Shown in pieces: positions 1-9,098 of a stretch of DNA of 64,000 nucleotides. The notes below the pieces were generated by a model that was given only the letters and a program-made list of their open reading frames with translations, ran no database searches and was not told the DNA's origin. Both the position numbers and the translations under genes were made by a program. The first letter of the stretch is position 1. Every line of letters starts with the position of its first letter. This DNA is from Saprospiraceae bacterium (GTDB lineage Bacteria; Bacteroidota; Bacteroidia; Chitinophagales; Saprospiraceae): the NCBI GenBank assembly GCA_029263015.1, contig JAJCYI010000128.1, positions 1-64,000 on the forward strand, given 5' to 3'.

Positions 1-1
1 G

Positions 2-64
2 AAAGGACAGGATGGACCTATCCATTTTTACGATTGGCAAAAAGTTGGTCGAGTATTGTCTTAA
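2..64 (+). CDS. possible 3' end of an upstream gene (partial)
   Basis: The second frame is open from the window edge and ends with TAA at 62-64, giving about 20 residues with a protein-like composition (it contains GPIHFYDWQKVG). It could be the C-terminus of a gene starting left of the window. The first frame is also open here, so the assignment is weak. No function can be given. Confidence 0.25.
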   Translation, partial: KGQDGPIHFYDWQKVGRVLS

Positions 65-201
65 ACACGCAATTAGAATTGTTTTTTCATTTTCAAAGAA
101 CTGCTTTATCTCTCCTTCTTAAAAAAGTGTACGGTAGAGAATTCTTTTCAAGGCACTTTTCCAAATGCAAGGAAACTGCCGGTTTTTCAAAAACGGTCAA
201 C

Positions 202-771
202 ATGGCAATAAATAAAAAGAATGCATTGTTCTGGTCTTTCCTGTTATTTTTGGTATCCGGCACCTGGGGCTGCTGCGACGACGATTTACCAATAAGCATG
301 TGCAGCAACGGTTTTGAGGAAGTGGACGGCAATTGTGCGTGCCCGGAAGGGAAGTACGGTGCTTATGGCTTTTGCAAGGAACTGGCTGAAAATGAATGGT
401 ATGCTGTGCTGGATGGCTGCATCTGTGAAGACACCCTTTTCTTCAAGATCGTTGAGATAGAGGGGGGCATTGCGAAGATAAAGGTAAACGATGGCATTAA
501 TGTTGAAATCCCGGACACTGGCTGGTGGGTCGGTGGCAGTTTCGATATGACTTACCATCAATCAACGGGAGGAGACAGTCTTGCCCACACAGGCCTGCCT
601 TACGGTACTTTATTTTGTAATGGTCACAATTTTGGCCCTGCAGAATACAGGGAGGTATTCTATGGCAAGTTCACTCCGTCAAAGGATTCATTGAACATGA
701 AAATCGTCTATACGGATTTCCACTTCCCTTCTATCATCGTGGATTCCTGCTTTGTCACGTTCAAAAGATAA
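202..771 (+). CDS. EGF-like Cys-rich lipoprotein, function unknown
   Basis: Predicted 189-residue lipoprotein. An ATG at 202 gives a clean lipoprotein signal: basic MAINKK, a hydrophobic stretch, and a lipobox-like GTWGC with Cys24. The residues after it (CDDD) are acidic, like the surface-export signal of Bacteroidota lipoproteins. The frame is open further upstream to 34, but that would add 56 residues with no signal peptide at the front, so I chose 202. Residues about 35-60 form an EGF-like pattern (CSNGF, then GNCACPEGKYG, then FCKEL). The remainder is beta-rich and unrecognised. It is probably anchored to the outer membrane. It stands alone, convergent with the protease gene that ends at 904. 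Confidence 0.7.
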   Translation: MAINKKNALFWSFLLFLVSGTWGCCDDDLPISMCSNGFEEVDGNCACPEGKYGAYGFCKELAENEWYAVLDGCICEDTLFFKIVEIEGGIAKIKVNDGINVEIPDTGWWVGGSFDMTYHQSTGGDSLAHTGLPYGTLFCNGHNFGPAEYREVFYGKFTPSKDSLNMKIVYTDFHFPSIIVDSCFVTFKR

Positions 772-903
772 TAGAAGTTGCAAGCTACTTTAAGACTTTA
801 AGCGTCCTGTAAGGAAGCAACGTTGGTAGTTACTCCCATGGCGTAACGGTGTAAAGCCTCCAAATGGTCGACCAGACAACATCACAATCGTAATTTCAAA
901 TTC

Positions 904-1923
904 TTACCCCCCTGCCGCCAACGTCAGTAACTTTCCTTGGCGCAACACTTCAATAATTAATATCTGACCGGGTGTCAAGCTTTCAACTTGTTGTTTAATG
1001 TTTTCGAAATTGTGAGGCGAGTCACAGGAGACACCTTGTATACTCAGGATAATATCACCACCGAGCCATAGTTTTTGTCCTAATATTTCAGCCTGGAAAA
1101 ACCCACCCCGCAAGCCTACTTCTTTTGCAAAGGAATTAGCAATTACACGTTGAACGAGCAAGCCTGGCTTCCCATCAGGCACATTGAAAATTCCAGCCAT
1201 TCTTGTATCGAGAAAAACTCCGTCGAAACCAGTCCAGAAAGTGTTTTTTTCCAATAGGATTTTCTTGGCAGAATTGACCTCTACCCCAAAACCAATACCT
1301 TCGAAGCCCCCACTCTCCGAAAGGATGAAACTGACAATGCCGACAAGTTCACCTTTCAGGTTGAACATGGGGCCGCCGGAATTGCCGTGGTTGATCGCTG
1401 CATCGGTCTGGATCAAACCAACCTGCTCACCATTTAGCAAGCGGTTGCCTGGTTTTTTACCACTGATATGGCCAATGGACACGCTATGCTCCAAGCCCAG
1501 TGGTGCACCGATGACCATGATTTGGCTACCAATTCGGGCTAACTGTGAGTCACCCGTTTTCGCCACTTTTAAACCTTTCGGGACAGTACGAAGCTTGAGT
1601 AACGCAAGATCGGCAGCAGGTACGATCGACAGGATATCAGCCTCTACCACTTGCCCGTCATGAAATTTAACGGAAATGATATTTGCACTTTCCACAACAT
1701 GGGCAGCCGTCAAAATCAGTCCGTCCTGCCTGATGACCACACCCGAACCCAATGCCCCGGATTGACGTAATTCGGCCTTGACCACTTTGTACTCCACAGT
1801 TTGCAAGGTAACGACGGTCTTGCTCATTTCCTCGTACAAGTCGGAGAGGTCTTGCCCGGTCATTACACCAACCCAAAACAAGGAAAAGATAACGATCAAA
1901 GACTTTATGAGTAGGGATTTCAT
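904..1923 (-). CDS. HtrA/DegP-like trypsin-family serine protease with PDZ domain
   Basis: 339-residue exported protease. A signal peptide spans about residues 1-24 (ends VMTGQ). The trypsin-like domain covers about 30-225 with the full triad visible: His75 in LTAAHV, Asp105 in AADLALLK and Ser182 in HGNSGGP. A C-terminal PDZ-like domain follows (about 235-335; GLLVQRVIANS, GGDIILSIQG). Family members degrade or refold misfolded periplasmic proteins. There is only one PDZ and it is short, closer to DegS/DegQ than to two-PDZ DegP. It lies 101 bp downstream of the DUF547 gene on the same strand and could be the last gene of that unit. The substrate is unknown. Confidence 0.88.
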   Translation of the reverse strand: MKSLLIKSLIVIFSLFWVGVMTGQDLSDLYEEMSKTVVTLQTVEYKVVKAELRQSGALGSGVVIRQDGLILTAAHVVESANIISVKFHDGQVVEADILSIVPAADLALLKLRTVPKGLKVAKTGDSQLARIGSQIMVIGAPLGLEHSVSIGHISGKKPGNRLLNGEQVGLIQTDAAINHGNSGGPMFNLKGELVGIVSFILSESGGFEGIGFGVEVNSAKKILLEKNTFWTGFDGVFLDTRMAGIFNVPDGKPGLLVQRVIANSFAKEVGLRGGFFQAEILGQKLWLGGDIILSIQGVSCDSPHNFENIKQQVESLTPGQILIIEVLRQGKLLTLAAGG

Positions 1924-2024
1924 TTAAGTACCATTTAAGAAAGTTGAGAATCAGGAGTTGGTCAAGGATTAAATTTTCAAGCCCCTGCATCGCATAAACA
2001 TTAAATAACCAGATCAACTACTGG

Positions 2025-2717
2025 TTATTGCTCACTAAAATTATCCAACACCTCTTCCCAATCATATTTTTTGAAAACGAGCTTCATGCCTTCCGAATCA
2101 AGATTCAGTTTTTCTTTTAAGATCCGGCGGATGCCAGTCCTTCCACCAAAGTCACCCATGAACCATTGGAACAGTCTGGTGACTTGGATTTCCTTTTTTT
2201 CAGGAAACACATCCGTCTCCCCTTCCAGAAATGAAAGTGTAGCCATTTCCAGTTGTCCTTCAATTTTGTCTGGCGTATAAAAAGCGATTGGAGGGCAGCT
2301 CTTTGCACCGCAGTTTAGCGCAAAATGGATGCGGTAATCCACCTTCGACACTGCCAGTCTTTTCACTATTGTCGAGGCAAAAGGATTGGGCAAGTAACCC
2401 AGCGACCATTTGAAGCGGTATTTTCGTAAAATACCATGCTCGATGTCATCGAGGCTGAACATTAGTCCTGCGATGCTGACTGATTTTTGATGGTAGATTT
2501 CAGGTTTCCCAAGCTGTTGTTCCGAGCGAAGGATTTGGAAAAAGGCGTTGTAGATATTTATCCAAAATGCCTTTTTCAGGCTATCAGTTTTGAGGAAAGG
2601 GACCAGGTCTTCAAAAGATACCGCTTCCAATTGAGAGGAAATCTTATCTGTTGGTTTTTGCATTTTTACCTGAAGCAGCAGGTGTTCGGACAATTCATTA
2701 AAATTCAATCTAACCAT
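2025..2717 (-). CDS. DUF547 domain protein
   Basis: 230-residue protein with the DUF547 core: KAFWINIYNAFFQ near the N-terminus and the Cys-containing HFALNCGAKSCPPI block in the middle. DUF547 proteins are widespread, and a papain-like or transglutaminase-like fold has been suggested; the biochemical role is not established. I start it at the ATG at 2717 rather than the in-frame TTG at 2732. The ATG lies four bases past the stop of the DUF5686 gene, which suggests translational coupling. No signal peptide is visible, so a cytoplasmic location is likely. Confidence 0.85.
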   Translation of the reverse strand: MVRLNFNELSEHLLLQVKMQKPTDKISSQLEAVSFEDLVPFLKTDSLKKAFWINIYNAFFQILRSEQQLGKPEIYHQKSVSIAGLMFSLDDIEHGILRKYRFKWSLGYLPNPFASTIVKRLAVSKVDYRIHFALNCGAKSCPPIAFYTPDKIEGQLEMATLSFLEGETDVFPEKKEIQVTRLFQWFMGDFGGRTGIRRILKEKLNLDSEGMKLVFKKYDWEEVLDNFSEQ

Positions 2718-2721
2718 ATCT

Positions 2722-5298
2722 TTAAAACTCAAATTTCACCATACCACGAATTCCCATGCCTGTTACCCCAAACAGACCTGGCATGTTTGGATTGTCCAGA
2801 TAAGTGAGGCGTTTTACGACGTCGATCCTTCCAAATTTGAAGATGTTCTTGATACCGACACTTGCCTCCATATATGGTTTGCTTTCAAGGGTAAAGGTCT
2901 GCTGTTCACCTTCATCATTGTTGATAAATTGAATCAGTTCACTATTTTCCTGTGGGTTGTTTTTATCGCTCAAACTGCCCCAAACGCCTTTAAAATTGAC
3001 AACTTCCCTTAGTTTTAGTTTTTTGAAAAGTGGGATTTTATTGAAAATAAAACCATTAAAATTGTGCTCGATTCTCCAATTAAAATACGAATCGTTGGCA
3101 AATTCAAGAAAATTCATCAAGTTGTATGAGCGCTTTTGTAGCGCAAAAGTCTGGTTGGCACGAGGTAGGTCCAATAAAAAATAGGGAATCCCTTCGCCAA
3201 ATATTTTTCCACCTTCAATGTCCACGTCTGTTATTCCAAAAATTGAAAGATAGAATCGCTTAAAAATATTTAACGACAACCTTTGGTAGTCATACTCGCC
3301 GCCCAAAAAACCATTAAATCCAACGGCATAATTCAATCTAAAGACAGGATATTTGTTAAAAAGCGGAAAGCGGTATTGTTTGCCTTGAATGAACTGTTCA
3401 TTTGGTGCAAAGCGGATAAGCGTACTGATTTCGCTGGTTGTGAGATCGGCGAAAGAAACAGGTTCCTGGTTCTCAGGGTCTGTAAAGTCGAAGCTTAGGC
3501 TACCCAAAGGACGTTGCTTTTTGTGTTCGTAATTCAGGCCCCATGAAAACTTGTTGGTCAACTCCAGAAAATACTCTCCTTTGTATGAATCATAAAACAA
3601 CATTTTATCAGAACCACCCCTTTTAAAAGAAAGGAAAAAATTGTCTTCCACGACGAAGTCCAAATCCTGGCCAACAAAGCTGGTTTCATGCTGATGGGAA
3701 AGACGGACGAAGTGCTTGGGATTGCTTTTAAAATCCTCCTGGAACGAATACAAGACCGCCCCCGAATATTTCAACTCTTGGTCTTTGAAGCCATAGGCAG
3801 CATACCCTTCCAACTCCACCTTAGGTGCAAATTTAACAGTCGTCATGCCCCCAAACCTGAGCCGGAATCCTTCTACTTCATTAAAGCTATAAAAAGCCCC
3901 AACAGGGCCAACATCTACTTTTCCCACTTGTACATATCCCGACAGCACTAACGTAATAATATCGAGTGCTCTGCGGAAAGCAGGTACTGTCTGCAAGGTA
4001 TCAATCATGTGGTACACCCCTTCTTCGTGTTTAGATAGCTTTTCTTGTCTAGCTTGCGCCCAAAAATCATCGTCCCGCTCGTCTGCCCCTTTCTCTTTCA
4101 CTATTTTTTCTGTGCCTTTGTAAATCGAATCATCCCGTTCGACATTAAAAATATGATTCCGGTACAAAACAGAACGGGTTCCAAAAAAACCAGAGCCGCC
4201 TTTCGTGAACGCAATGTCAACCACCACCTGGTCTTTCGACAATATCCACACCTCGCCATCATGATTAAATTCTTGTACCAGTTTAAGATCTTGGACAAAG
4301 TTCAGATTTATTTTTTCTGAAACCCCAAAATCTGCTTTGACCACAGCATAGCTTCCATCGTTCAATATATAAAGGTTTCCCTTGAAGCCAAGGTCTTGTT
4401 TATTGACTGGCATAAAGGCCAGATCGATCACTTCCTTTCCATTGTACTGGATCGTGTCTAGGATGTAAAAACGGTAAAACGTGCTGGCAACATTGCTCAA
4501 AGGGCTCATGAACTGCAGGCCAAGCATCGATACGTTATTTTCGTATATATCCACCTTTTGATAAAGGATGTCAGTGAGGGTTGAGAGGTTGTCTGAATCA
4601 AAATAATCATCAATGCCAGTCAATTTGATGCCCTTTCTGTATTCTTTTTCAGCTTTGGGATTTTTGCGGTAATAGACTTGGGAAGCAGTTTCCCTGATGA
4701 ACACAGGCAGATATGGTTTACCATTCAAGTCAGATGTATCCATGTATTCGAAGATGAACTGGAATTTTTTGAAAGCCCTTTTCTTCTTGAAATCTTCAGT
4801 GATATTGTTCAGGTCCAGTTCAATTTTTTCATACTTTTCGTATTCATAAAAATCCTGGCCTTGCATTCGGTTTTCGCCCTTATGGGCGATCACGTTTTTG
4901 ATTAACGCAACAGCAGGGTTGTCTTTTCTCTTATATTTCCCCCGCTTTACTTTGATAACCACTTCTCCCAAGTTGAGCGTTGTCGAATTCAGTTCAAAAT
5001 TAATTTTTTGGTTAGTCCCTAATTTCACTGGAATGGTGATAGCTTCATACCCTACAAAAGAGACCTGCAACGAATCGGAGCCCCACCTCGTATCAATCGA
5101 ATAAGAGCCGTCAAGGTCTGTAGTCGTTCCAACTGTTGTGCCGACAAAGGCCACATTCACAAATGGCAGCAGTTCTTTGGTATGCGCATCTATAACTACT
5201 CCTTTCACAGTTGTCATCTTTTGTGAAAAAAGAACTGTTGATTGGATAAATAGGAAGGAAGTAAGCAGCAGTAAAAATTTGTTGTTTAAGTGGCTCAT
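2722..5298 (-). CDS. DUF5686 outer-membrane protein with carboxypeptidase-regulatory-like N-terminus
   Basis: 858 residues. A signal peptide (about 1-26, ends VLFSQ) is followed by a carboxypeptidase-regulatory-like beta-sandwich at about 29-110, with the TonB-receptor-type signature GVVIDAHTKELLPFVNV and GTTVGTTTDLDGSYS. The rest matches the DUF5686 architecture: a long beta-rich region ending in a membrane-barrel-like C-terminus (GMGIRGMVKFEF). These proteins are Bacteroidota-specific, assumed to sit in the outer membrane, and have no proven function. The gene is followed four bases later by the DUF547 gene. A paralogue of similar length and layout lies at 11,558-14,065. No TonB box or plug domain is evident, so I do not call it a TonB-dependent receptor. 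Confidence 0.88.
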   Translation of the reverse strand: MSHLNNKFLLLLTSFLFIQSTVLFSQKMTTVKGVVIDAHTKELLPFVNVAFVGTTVGTTTDLDGSYSIDTRWGSDSLQVSFVGYEAITIPVKLGTNQKINFELNSTTLNLGEVVIKVKRGKYKRKDNPAVALIKNVIAHKGENRMQGQDFYEYEKYEKIELDLNNITEDFKKKRAFKKFQFIFEYMDTSDLNGKPYLPVFIRETASQVYYRKNPKAEKEYRKGIKLTGIDDYFDSDNLSTLTDILYQKVDIYENNVSMLGLQFMSPLSNVASTFYRFYILDTIQYNGKEVIDLAFMPVNKQDLGFKGNLYILNDGSYAVVKADFGVSEKINLNFVQDLKLVQEFNHDGEVWILSKDQVVVDIAFTKGGSGFFGTRSVLYRNHIFNVERDDSIYKGTEKIVKEKGADERDDDFWAQARQEKLSKHEEGVYHMIDTLQTVPAFRRALDIITLVLSGYVQVGKVDVGPVGAFYSFNEVEGFRLRFGGMTTVKFAPKVELEGYAAYGFKDQELKYSGAVLYSFQEDFKSNPKHFVRLSHQHETSFVGQDLDFVVEDNFFLSFKRGGSDKMLFYDSYKGEYFLELTNKFSWGLNYEHKKQRPLGSLSFDFTDPENQEPVSFADLTTSEISTLIRFAPNEQFIQGKQYRFPLFNKYPVFRLNYAVGFNGFLGGEYDYQRLSLNIFKRFYLSIFGITDVDIEGGKIFGEGIPYFLLDLPRANQTFALQKRSYNLMNFLEFANDSYFNWRIEHNFNGFIFNKIPLFKKLKLREVVNFKGVWGSLSDKNNPQENSELIQFINNDEGEQQTFTLESKPYMEASVGIKNIFKFGRIDVVKRLTYLDNPNMPGLFGVTGMGIRGMVKFEF

Positions 5299-5541
5299 TT
5301 TCTAATACTCAATTTAGTACATTTGGGAAAGCTGCACCCCACTCATAGAATGAGCCTTTGGATGTGCTAATATAAAAAAAGACAGCCCTAATAAACCCAG
5401 TATTTTTGTCAATAGTTGGCATCAATATTCATTAACTGTATAGGTTGTCCCGTGGGGAACAAATATGCTATATTTTTCCCTATCAAATACATTACAAACA
5501 TGATTAAAGTTGTTGATTGGGTAAGGTTTTATAAGAAGGCC

Positions 5542-5549
5542 TACATTTG
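5542..5549 (+). promoter_or_regulatory. possible Bacteroidota -7 promoter element
   Basis: TACATTTG fits the Bacteroidota -7 consensus TAnnTTTG, and a TTG lies about 22 bp upstream (5517-5519). It is about 100 bp ahead of the lipoprotein gene at 5653. This is a short-motif match only. Confidence 0.3.
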
Positions 5550-5581
5550 ACACCTAAATAAATTGCCGATGGCCGTAGCGA

Positions 5582-5622
5582 GGATCCCCAGATTCACTTA
5601 TAAAGTCCGGATCTGGGAATCC
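5582..5622. repeat. 12-bp inverted repeat
   Basis: GGATCCCCAGAT (5582-5593) pairs with ATCTGGGAATCC (5611-5622) with one mismatch across a 17-base loop. It lies in the 354-bp gap between the divergent genes that start at 5298 and 5653. The rest of the gap shows no gene. It is not followed by a T-run, so it looks more like a dispersed palindrome than a terminator. Confidence 0.55.
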
Positions 5623-5652
5623 ACCCTACATTGAAGTAATAAACTTGTCCTT

Positions 5653-6381
5653 ATGACCATTCACATAAAGCTGTTGTTCTTTGTTGTTCCACTATTCACT
5701 CTTTTAGTTTCCTGCTCTTCTTCGATGATGATAAATAAAAATCTTAAAACGGACACCACCGTTATGGAAGTGAAAGGAAGGGGCGGTGGAATGCCCGGTC
5801 AAAAACTAACCTTTGGCGATTATTTCTCTGGGAAAGTGGAAAGAAGGGTAGCTGTTACCGATGAAGACGCCTATGCCATTTCATCCCAAACCACGAGGGA
5901 TACTATGCTATTTGAAGTGTTCGATACCACGGGCAACTCGTCTAAAGTGTTTTGTTTGAGCAAATCATCAGAATTAAACTTGCCCGTGACAAGTGAGAAA
6001 TACCCGGTCACTGTTGGCAGTCAAGATGTCTGTATCGGAAGAATTGTGTTGGATGCCAATTCCCCTTCCTGGAACTTCACCATCGAAAATCCGAATGCCA
6101 TCGCCACAGATGTTTTTTCAGAAGGTGTCATCAGCAACAACCAGACTAGTATTATCATTAAAGATATACATCACAATTCCAGGGGAAAATTGATGAAAGA
6201 CCAAATGCTGGGATTTGAATTTTGGGAAGGCGATAAAGTGATTGGAGCCGTTGAACTAATGGGAGGTGGCAGAATCCTGATAAAAAACAGTTTGCCACAG
6301 GATCTAAAGTTCCTTATCGCCACTACTTCTGCAACCATGTTATTGCGATACGATATGAGCAAGGCTGAAAGGAGGGAGTGA
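5653..6381 (+). CDS. lipoprotein of unknown function
   Basis: 242 residues starting at ATG 5653. The N-terminus is a lipoprotein signal (MTIHIKLLFF to LLVSC, Cys21). The mature part is beta-rich, contains a Gly-rich stretch (GRGGGMPGQK near residue 44) and ends in a hydrophobic helix followed by a charged tail (SKAERRE). I do not recognise a family. It probably faces the periplasm or the outer-membrane surface. The next gene on the same strand begins 63 bp downstream, so the two could be co-transcribed. Confidence 0.72.
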   Translation: MTIHIKLLFFVVPLFTLLVSCSSSMMINKNLKTDTTVMEVKGRGGGMPGQKLTFGDYFSGKVERRVAVTDEDAYAISSQTTRDTMLFEVFDTTGNSSKVFCLSKSSELNLPVTSEKYPVTVGSQDVCIGRIVLDANSPSWNFTIENPNAIATDVFSEGVISNNQTSIIIKDIHHNSRGKLMKDQMLGFEFWEGDKVIGAVELMGGGRILIKNSLPQDLKFLIATTSATMLLRYDMSKAERRE

Positions 6382-6444
6382 TGAGATTGGAGAATATCGG
6401 GTTTTGGCATAGATCAACGTCCTTTCACAGCGTGTTCATTTATT

Positions 6445-6921
6445 ATGTTACATAGAAACCATTCTTTTAGGTCGATATCAATATTTATCGGTTTAATTTG
6501 CATGATTTTACTAATCGCATTTGTTCTAATTTATTTTCAATCTCAAGTTGAAAGTGAATCAAAAGTATTAGGGTATTGGAAAGTGGAAAAAATAATCCTC
6601 AATAAAAAAGATGTTTCCAACGAGTACAAAAATCTTGACTTCAATATGGCACAGTGGAATAATTATCTAGTTGTACCCATCCATAAGAATGCAAAGTATT
6701 TTAAAGAATCCGGTCATGGAGTATGGGAATATTCAAAACAGGACATGCAAAATGCTATCTTGATTTTAAAAGGTACACACCAAGGCATTTTTGATGGAGA
6801 ATACGACGTTGAGATGATAAAAAAAAACCCACCAGCAAGGATGCACCTTTTCTCTGATTCGATCGAATTGTTTCTAATAAGAGACAGGTTTAGCATTAAC
6901 AAACCGTTTATCGGTTATTAA
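6445..6921 (+). CDS. single-pass membrane or exported protein, unknown
   Basis: 158 residues. After a short basic N-terminus there is one hydrophobic segment (about 13-32, ISIFIGLICMILLIAFVLIY), then a soluble domain beginning with LGYWKVEKIIL. That opening resembles small lipocalin-like domains of Bacteroidota, but the similarity is too weak for a call. The segment has no cleavage motif, so an inner-membrane anchor with a periplasmic domain is likely. It is convergent with the toxin-domain gene that ends at 6985. Confidence 0.65.
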   Translation: MLHRNHSFRSISIFIGLICMILLIAFVLIYFQSQVESESKVLGYWKVEKIILNKKDVSNEYKNLDFNMAQWNNYLVVPIHKNAKYFKESGHGVWEYSKQDMQNAILILKGTHQGIFDGEYDVEMIKKNPPARMHLFSDSIELFLIRDRFSINKPFIGY

Positions 6922-6984
6922 TGGGAAACACAGTTCTGCGTTGAAAAAGAAGAAGAGCAAAGAATTCAATACCATTTACAACTC

Positions 6985-7296
6985 TTAGATTTTTGTCGGA
7001 TTTCCCCGTGGCCTTCTTCCATATTTGGCTTCATACTCAGCAACCATCTCATCCTCCATTTTCTCTGCCCGTTTCCTGCCACTAATACCAATCACCAAGA
7101 TTTTTGCAAAAAAGCGGAGCATGCCAACCACCCTATTGTATTCCCGAACCTGCCTGTTCGCACGGGGAGAAGAACCATCAGGAAATAGAGGTTCGCCACT
7201 AATTCCGTATTTGTAAACGTCCTCCTCTATTGTATCAAAAATCTCGTACAGGTGGTGGTTTTCGTTGTTTTGATGGGAATTGCCGTGTGGCTTCAT
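6985..7296 (-). CDS. stand-alone URI/GIY-YIG-like nuclease toxin domain
   Basis: 103 residues from an ATG at 7296 whose bases overlap the upstream stop as ATGA (7293-7296). This decides the start over a longer frame that would begin inside the upstream gene. The sequence (VYKYGISGEPL, DGSSPRANRQV, VIGISGRKRAEKMEDEMV, then GRRPRGNP) resembles, from memory of the family, URI-type (GIY-YIG superfamily) nuclease domains that occur as C-terminal toxins of polymorphic secreted proteins. Here it has no delivery domain, signal or repeat region and is only as long as the domain. It is strictly coupled to the DUF4240 gene before it. It may be a cytosolic toxin, a detached effector tip or a domesticated nuclease. 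The family call is an inference from motifs. Confidence 0.6.
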   Translation of the reverse strand: MKPHGNSHQNNENHHLYEIFDTIEEDVYKYGISGEPLFPDGSSPRANRQVREYNRVVGMLRFFAKILVIGISGRKRAEKMEDEMVAEYEAKYGRRPRGNPTKI

Positions 7297-7895
7297 GCCA
7301 CTTTTCCTTTTATGAAATTGGAAAGTGGCGGCCTGTTTGACCAACCATCGTGGTTACTGAAAGTTTCATAACTGATAGAGGGAAGGTAGTCGTAGTGATG
7401 GTTTCCGGTTTTAAGGAGATGAGCTTTCTCAGACAGGAAGAGAATGGGTTCGAAAGTAAATTCTTTTGGCATCAAGGAGGGGTCTTGAAACACTTTCTCA
7501 TAAAATACTTTGCCATTAGCGACAGCACAACAACGGGAATAAAGGAATACGTCTGGGGAAAATGATCGTCCTGATGAGTCACCCCAGCCCAAAGGTTTTG
7601 CATATTTTTCTCCATCCAAAGCAAAGAGTTTTTCGGCCAAGATTTGGTCGAATTCGAAAAGGTCCTGTTCTGATAATTGGCTCAATGATTCTACTGCTGG
7701 TGAGATGACATCTTCATTGCGCTTGCGTCCCCAATCGAGTAAAGCAATGATTTCCCAGAATTTCCTTTCGTCCATACTTTTACCTTCTTCCTGTTCTACC
7801 TCAATCTGGACTACTGCTTTTGGGTATTTTTCCTGTAAATCTTTCACGACCACAGGATTAAGGGACTGGATCGGTATTTTGATGGCTGTATTCAT
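7293..7895 (-). CDS. DUF4240 domain protein
   Basis: 200 residues from ATG 7895; an in-frame TTG seven codons upstream is less likely. DUF4240 hallmarks are FWEIIALLDWG, then LAEKLFALDGEKYA, then SRCCAVANGKVFYEKVFQDP. The family is common in Bacteroidota and Actinomycetota and has no fixed function; several members sit near toxins. Its stop overlaps the start of the nuclease-domain gene (ATGA), so their translation is coupled. That order, with a neutral partner first and the toxin-like protein second, recalls antitoxin-toxin or immunity-effector pairs. This is inference from context. Confidence 0.8.
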   Translation of the reverse strand: MNTAIKIPIQSLNPVVVKDLQEKYPKAVVQIEVEQEEGKSMDERKFWEIIALLDWGRKRNEDVISPAVESLSQLSEQDLFEFDQILAEKLFALDGEKYAKPLGWGDSSGRSFSPDVFLYSRCCAVANGKVFYEKVFQDPSLMPKEFTFEPILFLSEKAHLLKTGNHHYDYLPSISYETFSNHDGWSNRPPLSNFIKGKVA

Positions 7896-7985
7896 TTTCA
7901 GAATCTTTGATAACAAAGGTAAGGGATTTTATAGTTAAAATTGCAAATGGAGCTGGAACTGGATTGTGTCCTACGCCAGCAAATT

Positions 7986-8993
7986 TCACCAAATATTGAC
8001 TTCAAAAATCAATTCAATACCAAACATTTCCTTCACAGATGCCCGAATCTGAAAAGCCAAATCCCTGATTTCTTCACCTTTAGCATTGCCATAATTCACC
8101 AGCACCAATGCCTGGTTTTCGTGGCAACCTGCATCTCCAGACCGTTTGCCTTTCCAGCCTGCTTTTTCGATGAGCCAGCCAGCTGGGATTTTCACTTTTC
8201 CGTTTGGCATTTCATAAAAGACAGTTTCTGGAAATTCAGCTCTAAGTCTTTGACAATGTGGTACTTCGATTTCAGGGTTCTTAAAAAAACTGCCTGAATT
8301 TCCGATTCTTTTTGGGTCTGGCAATTTGCTTTGGCGAATGGAAATGACTGCTCTGCTAACCTCTTTGATAGTCGGATTTAAGATATTGTTTTGAGAAAGA
8401 ATTTCCTTTATTGTGCCATACGAAGTATTGAGCTGATGTTGCTTCGTAAGTTTTAAAAATACTTTTGTGATGAAATATTTCCCTTTCAATTTTCTTTTAA
8501 AAATGCTGTCCCTGTATGCAAATTGACAGTCCTCTTTTGTAAAAAGGCGAACCTTTCCGCTCGCCAGTTCCACTGCTTCCAAATGATGGAACACATCGTT
8601 CAACTCGACGCCATACGCACCAATATTCTGAATGGGGGCTGCCCCAACACTACCGGGGATTAACGACAGGTTTTCAATGCCGCCAAGGTTTTTCTCCAAC
8701 GACCAAAGAACGAGATTGTGCCACTCCTCCCCTCCCCCTGTGGAGACAATGGCATGACTGGAAATTTCTTCGACTATCTCTATTCCTTTGATTTCATTTT
8801 TCAAAACCACCCCTTGCAAGTCACTGGTCATCAGAACATTACTGCCTCCGCCAAGGATGCGGATTTCACCAAAGTCAGTATTCAAGAATTCTGACAACTC
8901 ATCCGTTGAATGTATTTCGATAAAATGCTCGGCCATAACGGACAAACCAAAAGTGTTTTGTCTTTTTAGGTTGTAATGTTTTTTGATAACCAT
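7986..8993 (-). CDS. murB: UDP-N-acetylenolpyruvoylglucosamine reductase
   Basis: 335-residue type I MurB, the FAD enzyme that reduces UDP-GlcNAc-enolpyruvate to UDP-MurNAc with NADPH in cytoplasmic peptidoglycan synthesis. Visible features are the FAD-binding ILGGGSNVLM (about 46-55), the substrate loop LIPGSVGAAPIQNIGAYG (111-128), Arg161 in FAYRDS, the catalytic Ser235 in GNSGSFFKNP and the C-terminal HENQALVLVN with the acid residue. I start at ATG 8993; the frame extends 27 codons upstream but those encode an unrelated hydrophobic stretch. It is divergent from the gene at 9099. Confidence 0.96.
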   Translation of the reverse strand: MVIKKHYNLKRQNTFGLSVMAEHFIEIHSTDELSEFLNTDFGEIRILGGGSNVLMTSDLQGVVLKNEIKGIEIVEEISSHAIVSTGGGEEWHNLVLWSLEKNLGGIENLSLIPGSVGAAPIQNIGAYGVELNDVFHHLEAVELASGKVRLFTKEDCQFAYRDSIFKRKLKGKYFITKVFLKLTKQHQLNTSYGTIKEILSQNNILNPTIKEVSRAVISIRQSKLPDPKRIGNSGSFFKNPEIEVPHCQRLRAEFPETVFYEMPNGKVKIPAGWLIEKAGWKGKRSGDAGCHENQALVLVNYGNAKGEEIRDLAFQIRASVKEMFGIELIFEVNIW

Positions 8994-9052
8994 GCCACAA
9001 AGCAAAAGGAAAATGGAAAAAGGCCAAAGTAAAAAGATGCAATAAGTATGAG

Positions 9053-9060
9053 TATTTTTG
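9053..9060 (+). promoter_or_regulatory. possible -7 promoter element
   Basis: TATTTTTG matches TAnnTTTG and lies 38 bp before the ATG at 9099, a plausible promoter distance. No convincing -33 element is seen. Confidence 0.4.
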
Positions 9061-9098
9061 TAAATCCATTGCAACTTCTATTTTTCAATAAAACTAAC

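Noticed and set aside
34-201. N-terminal extension of the first lipoprotein gene
   Set aside because: The 56 extra residues precede, rather than contain, the lipoprotein signal, which would make export impossible; the ATG at 202 fits.
1667-2017. Minus-strand frame overlapping the start of the HtrA-like protease in another frame
   Set aside because: It overlaps a gene with intact catalytic residues, and its own sequence has no protein-like pattern.
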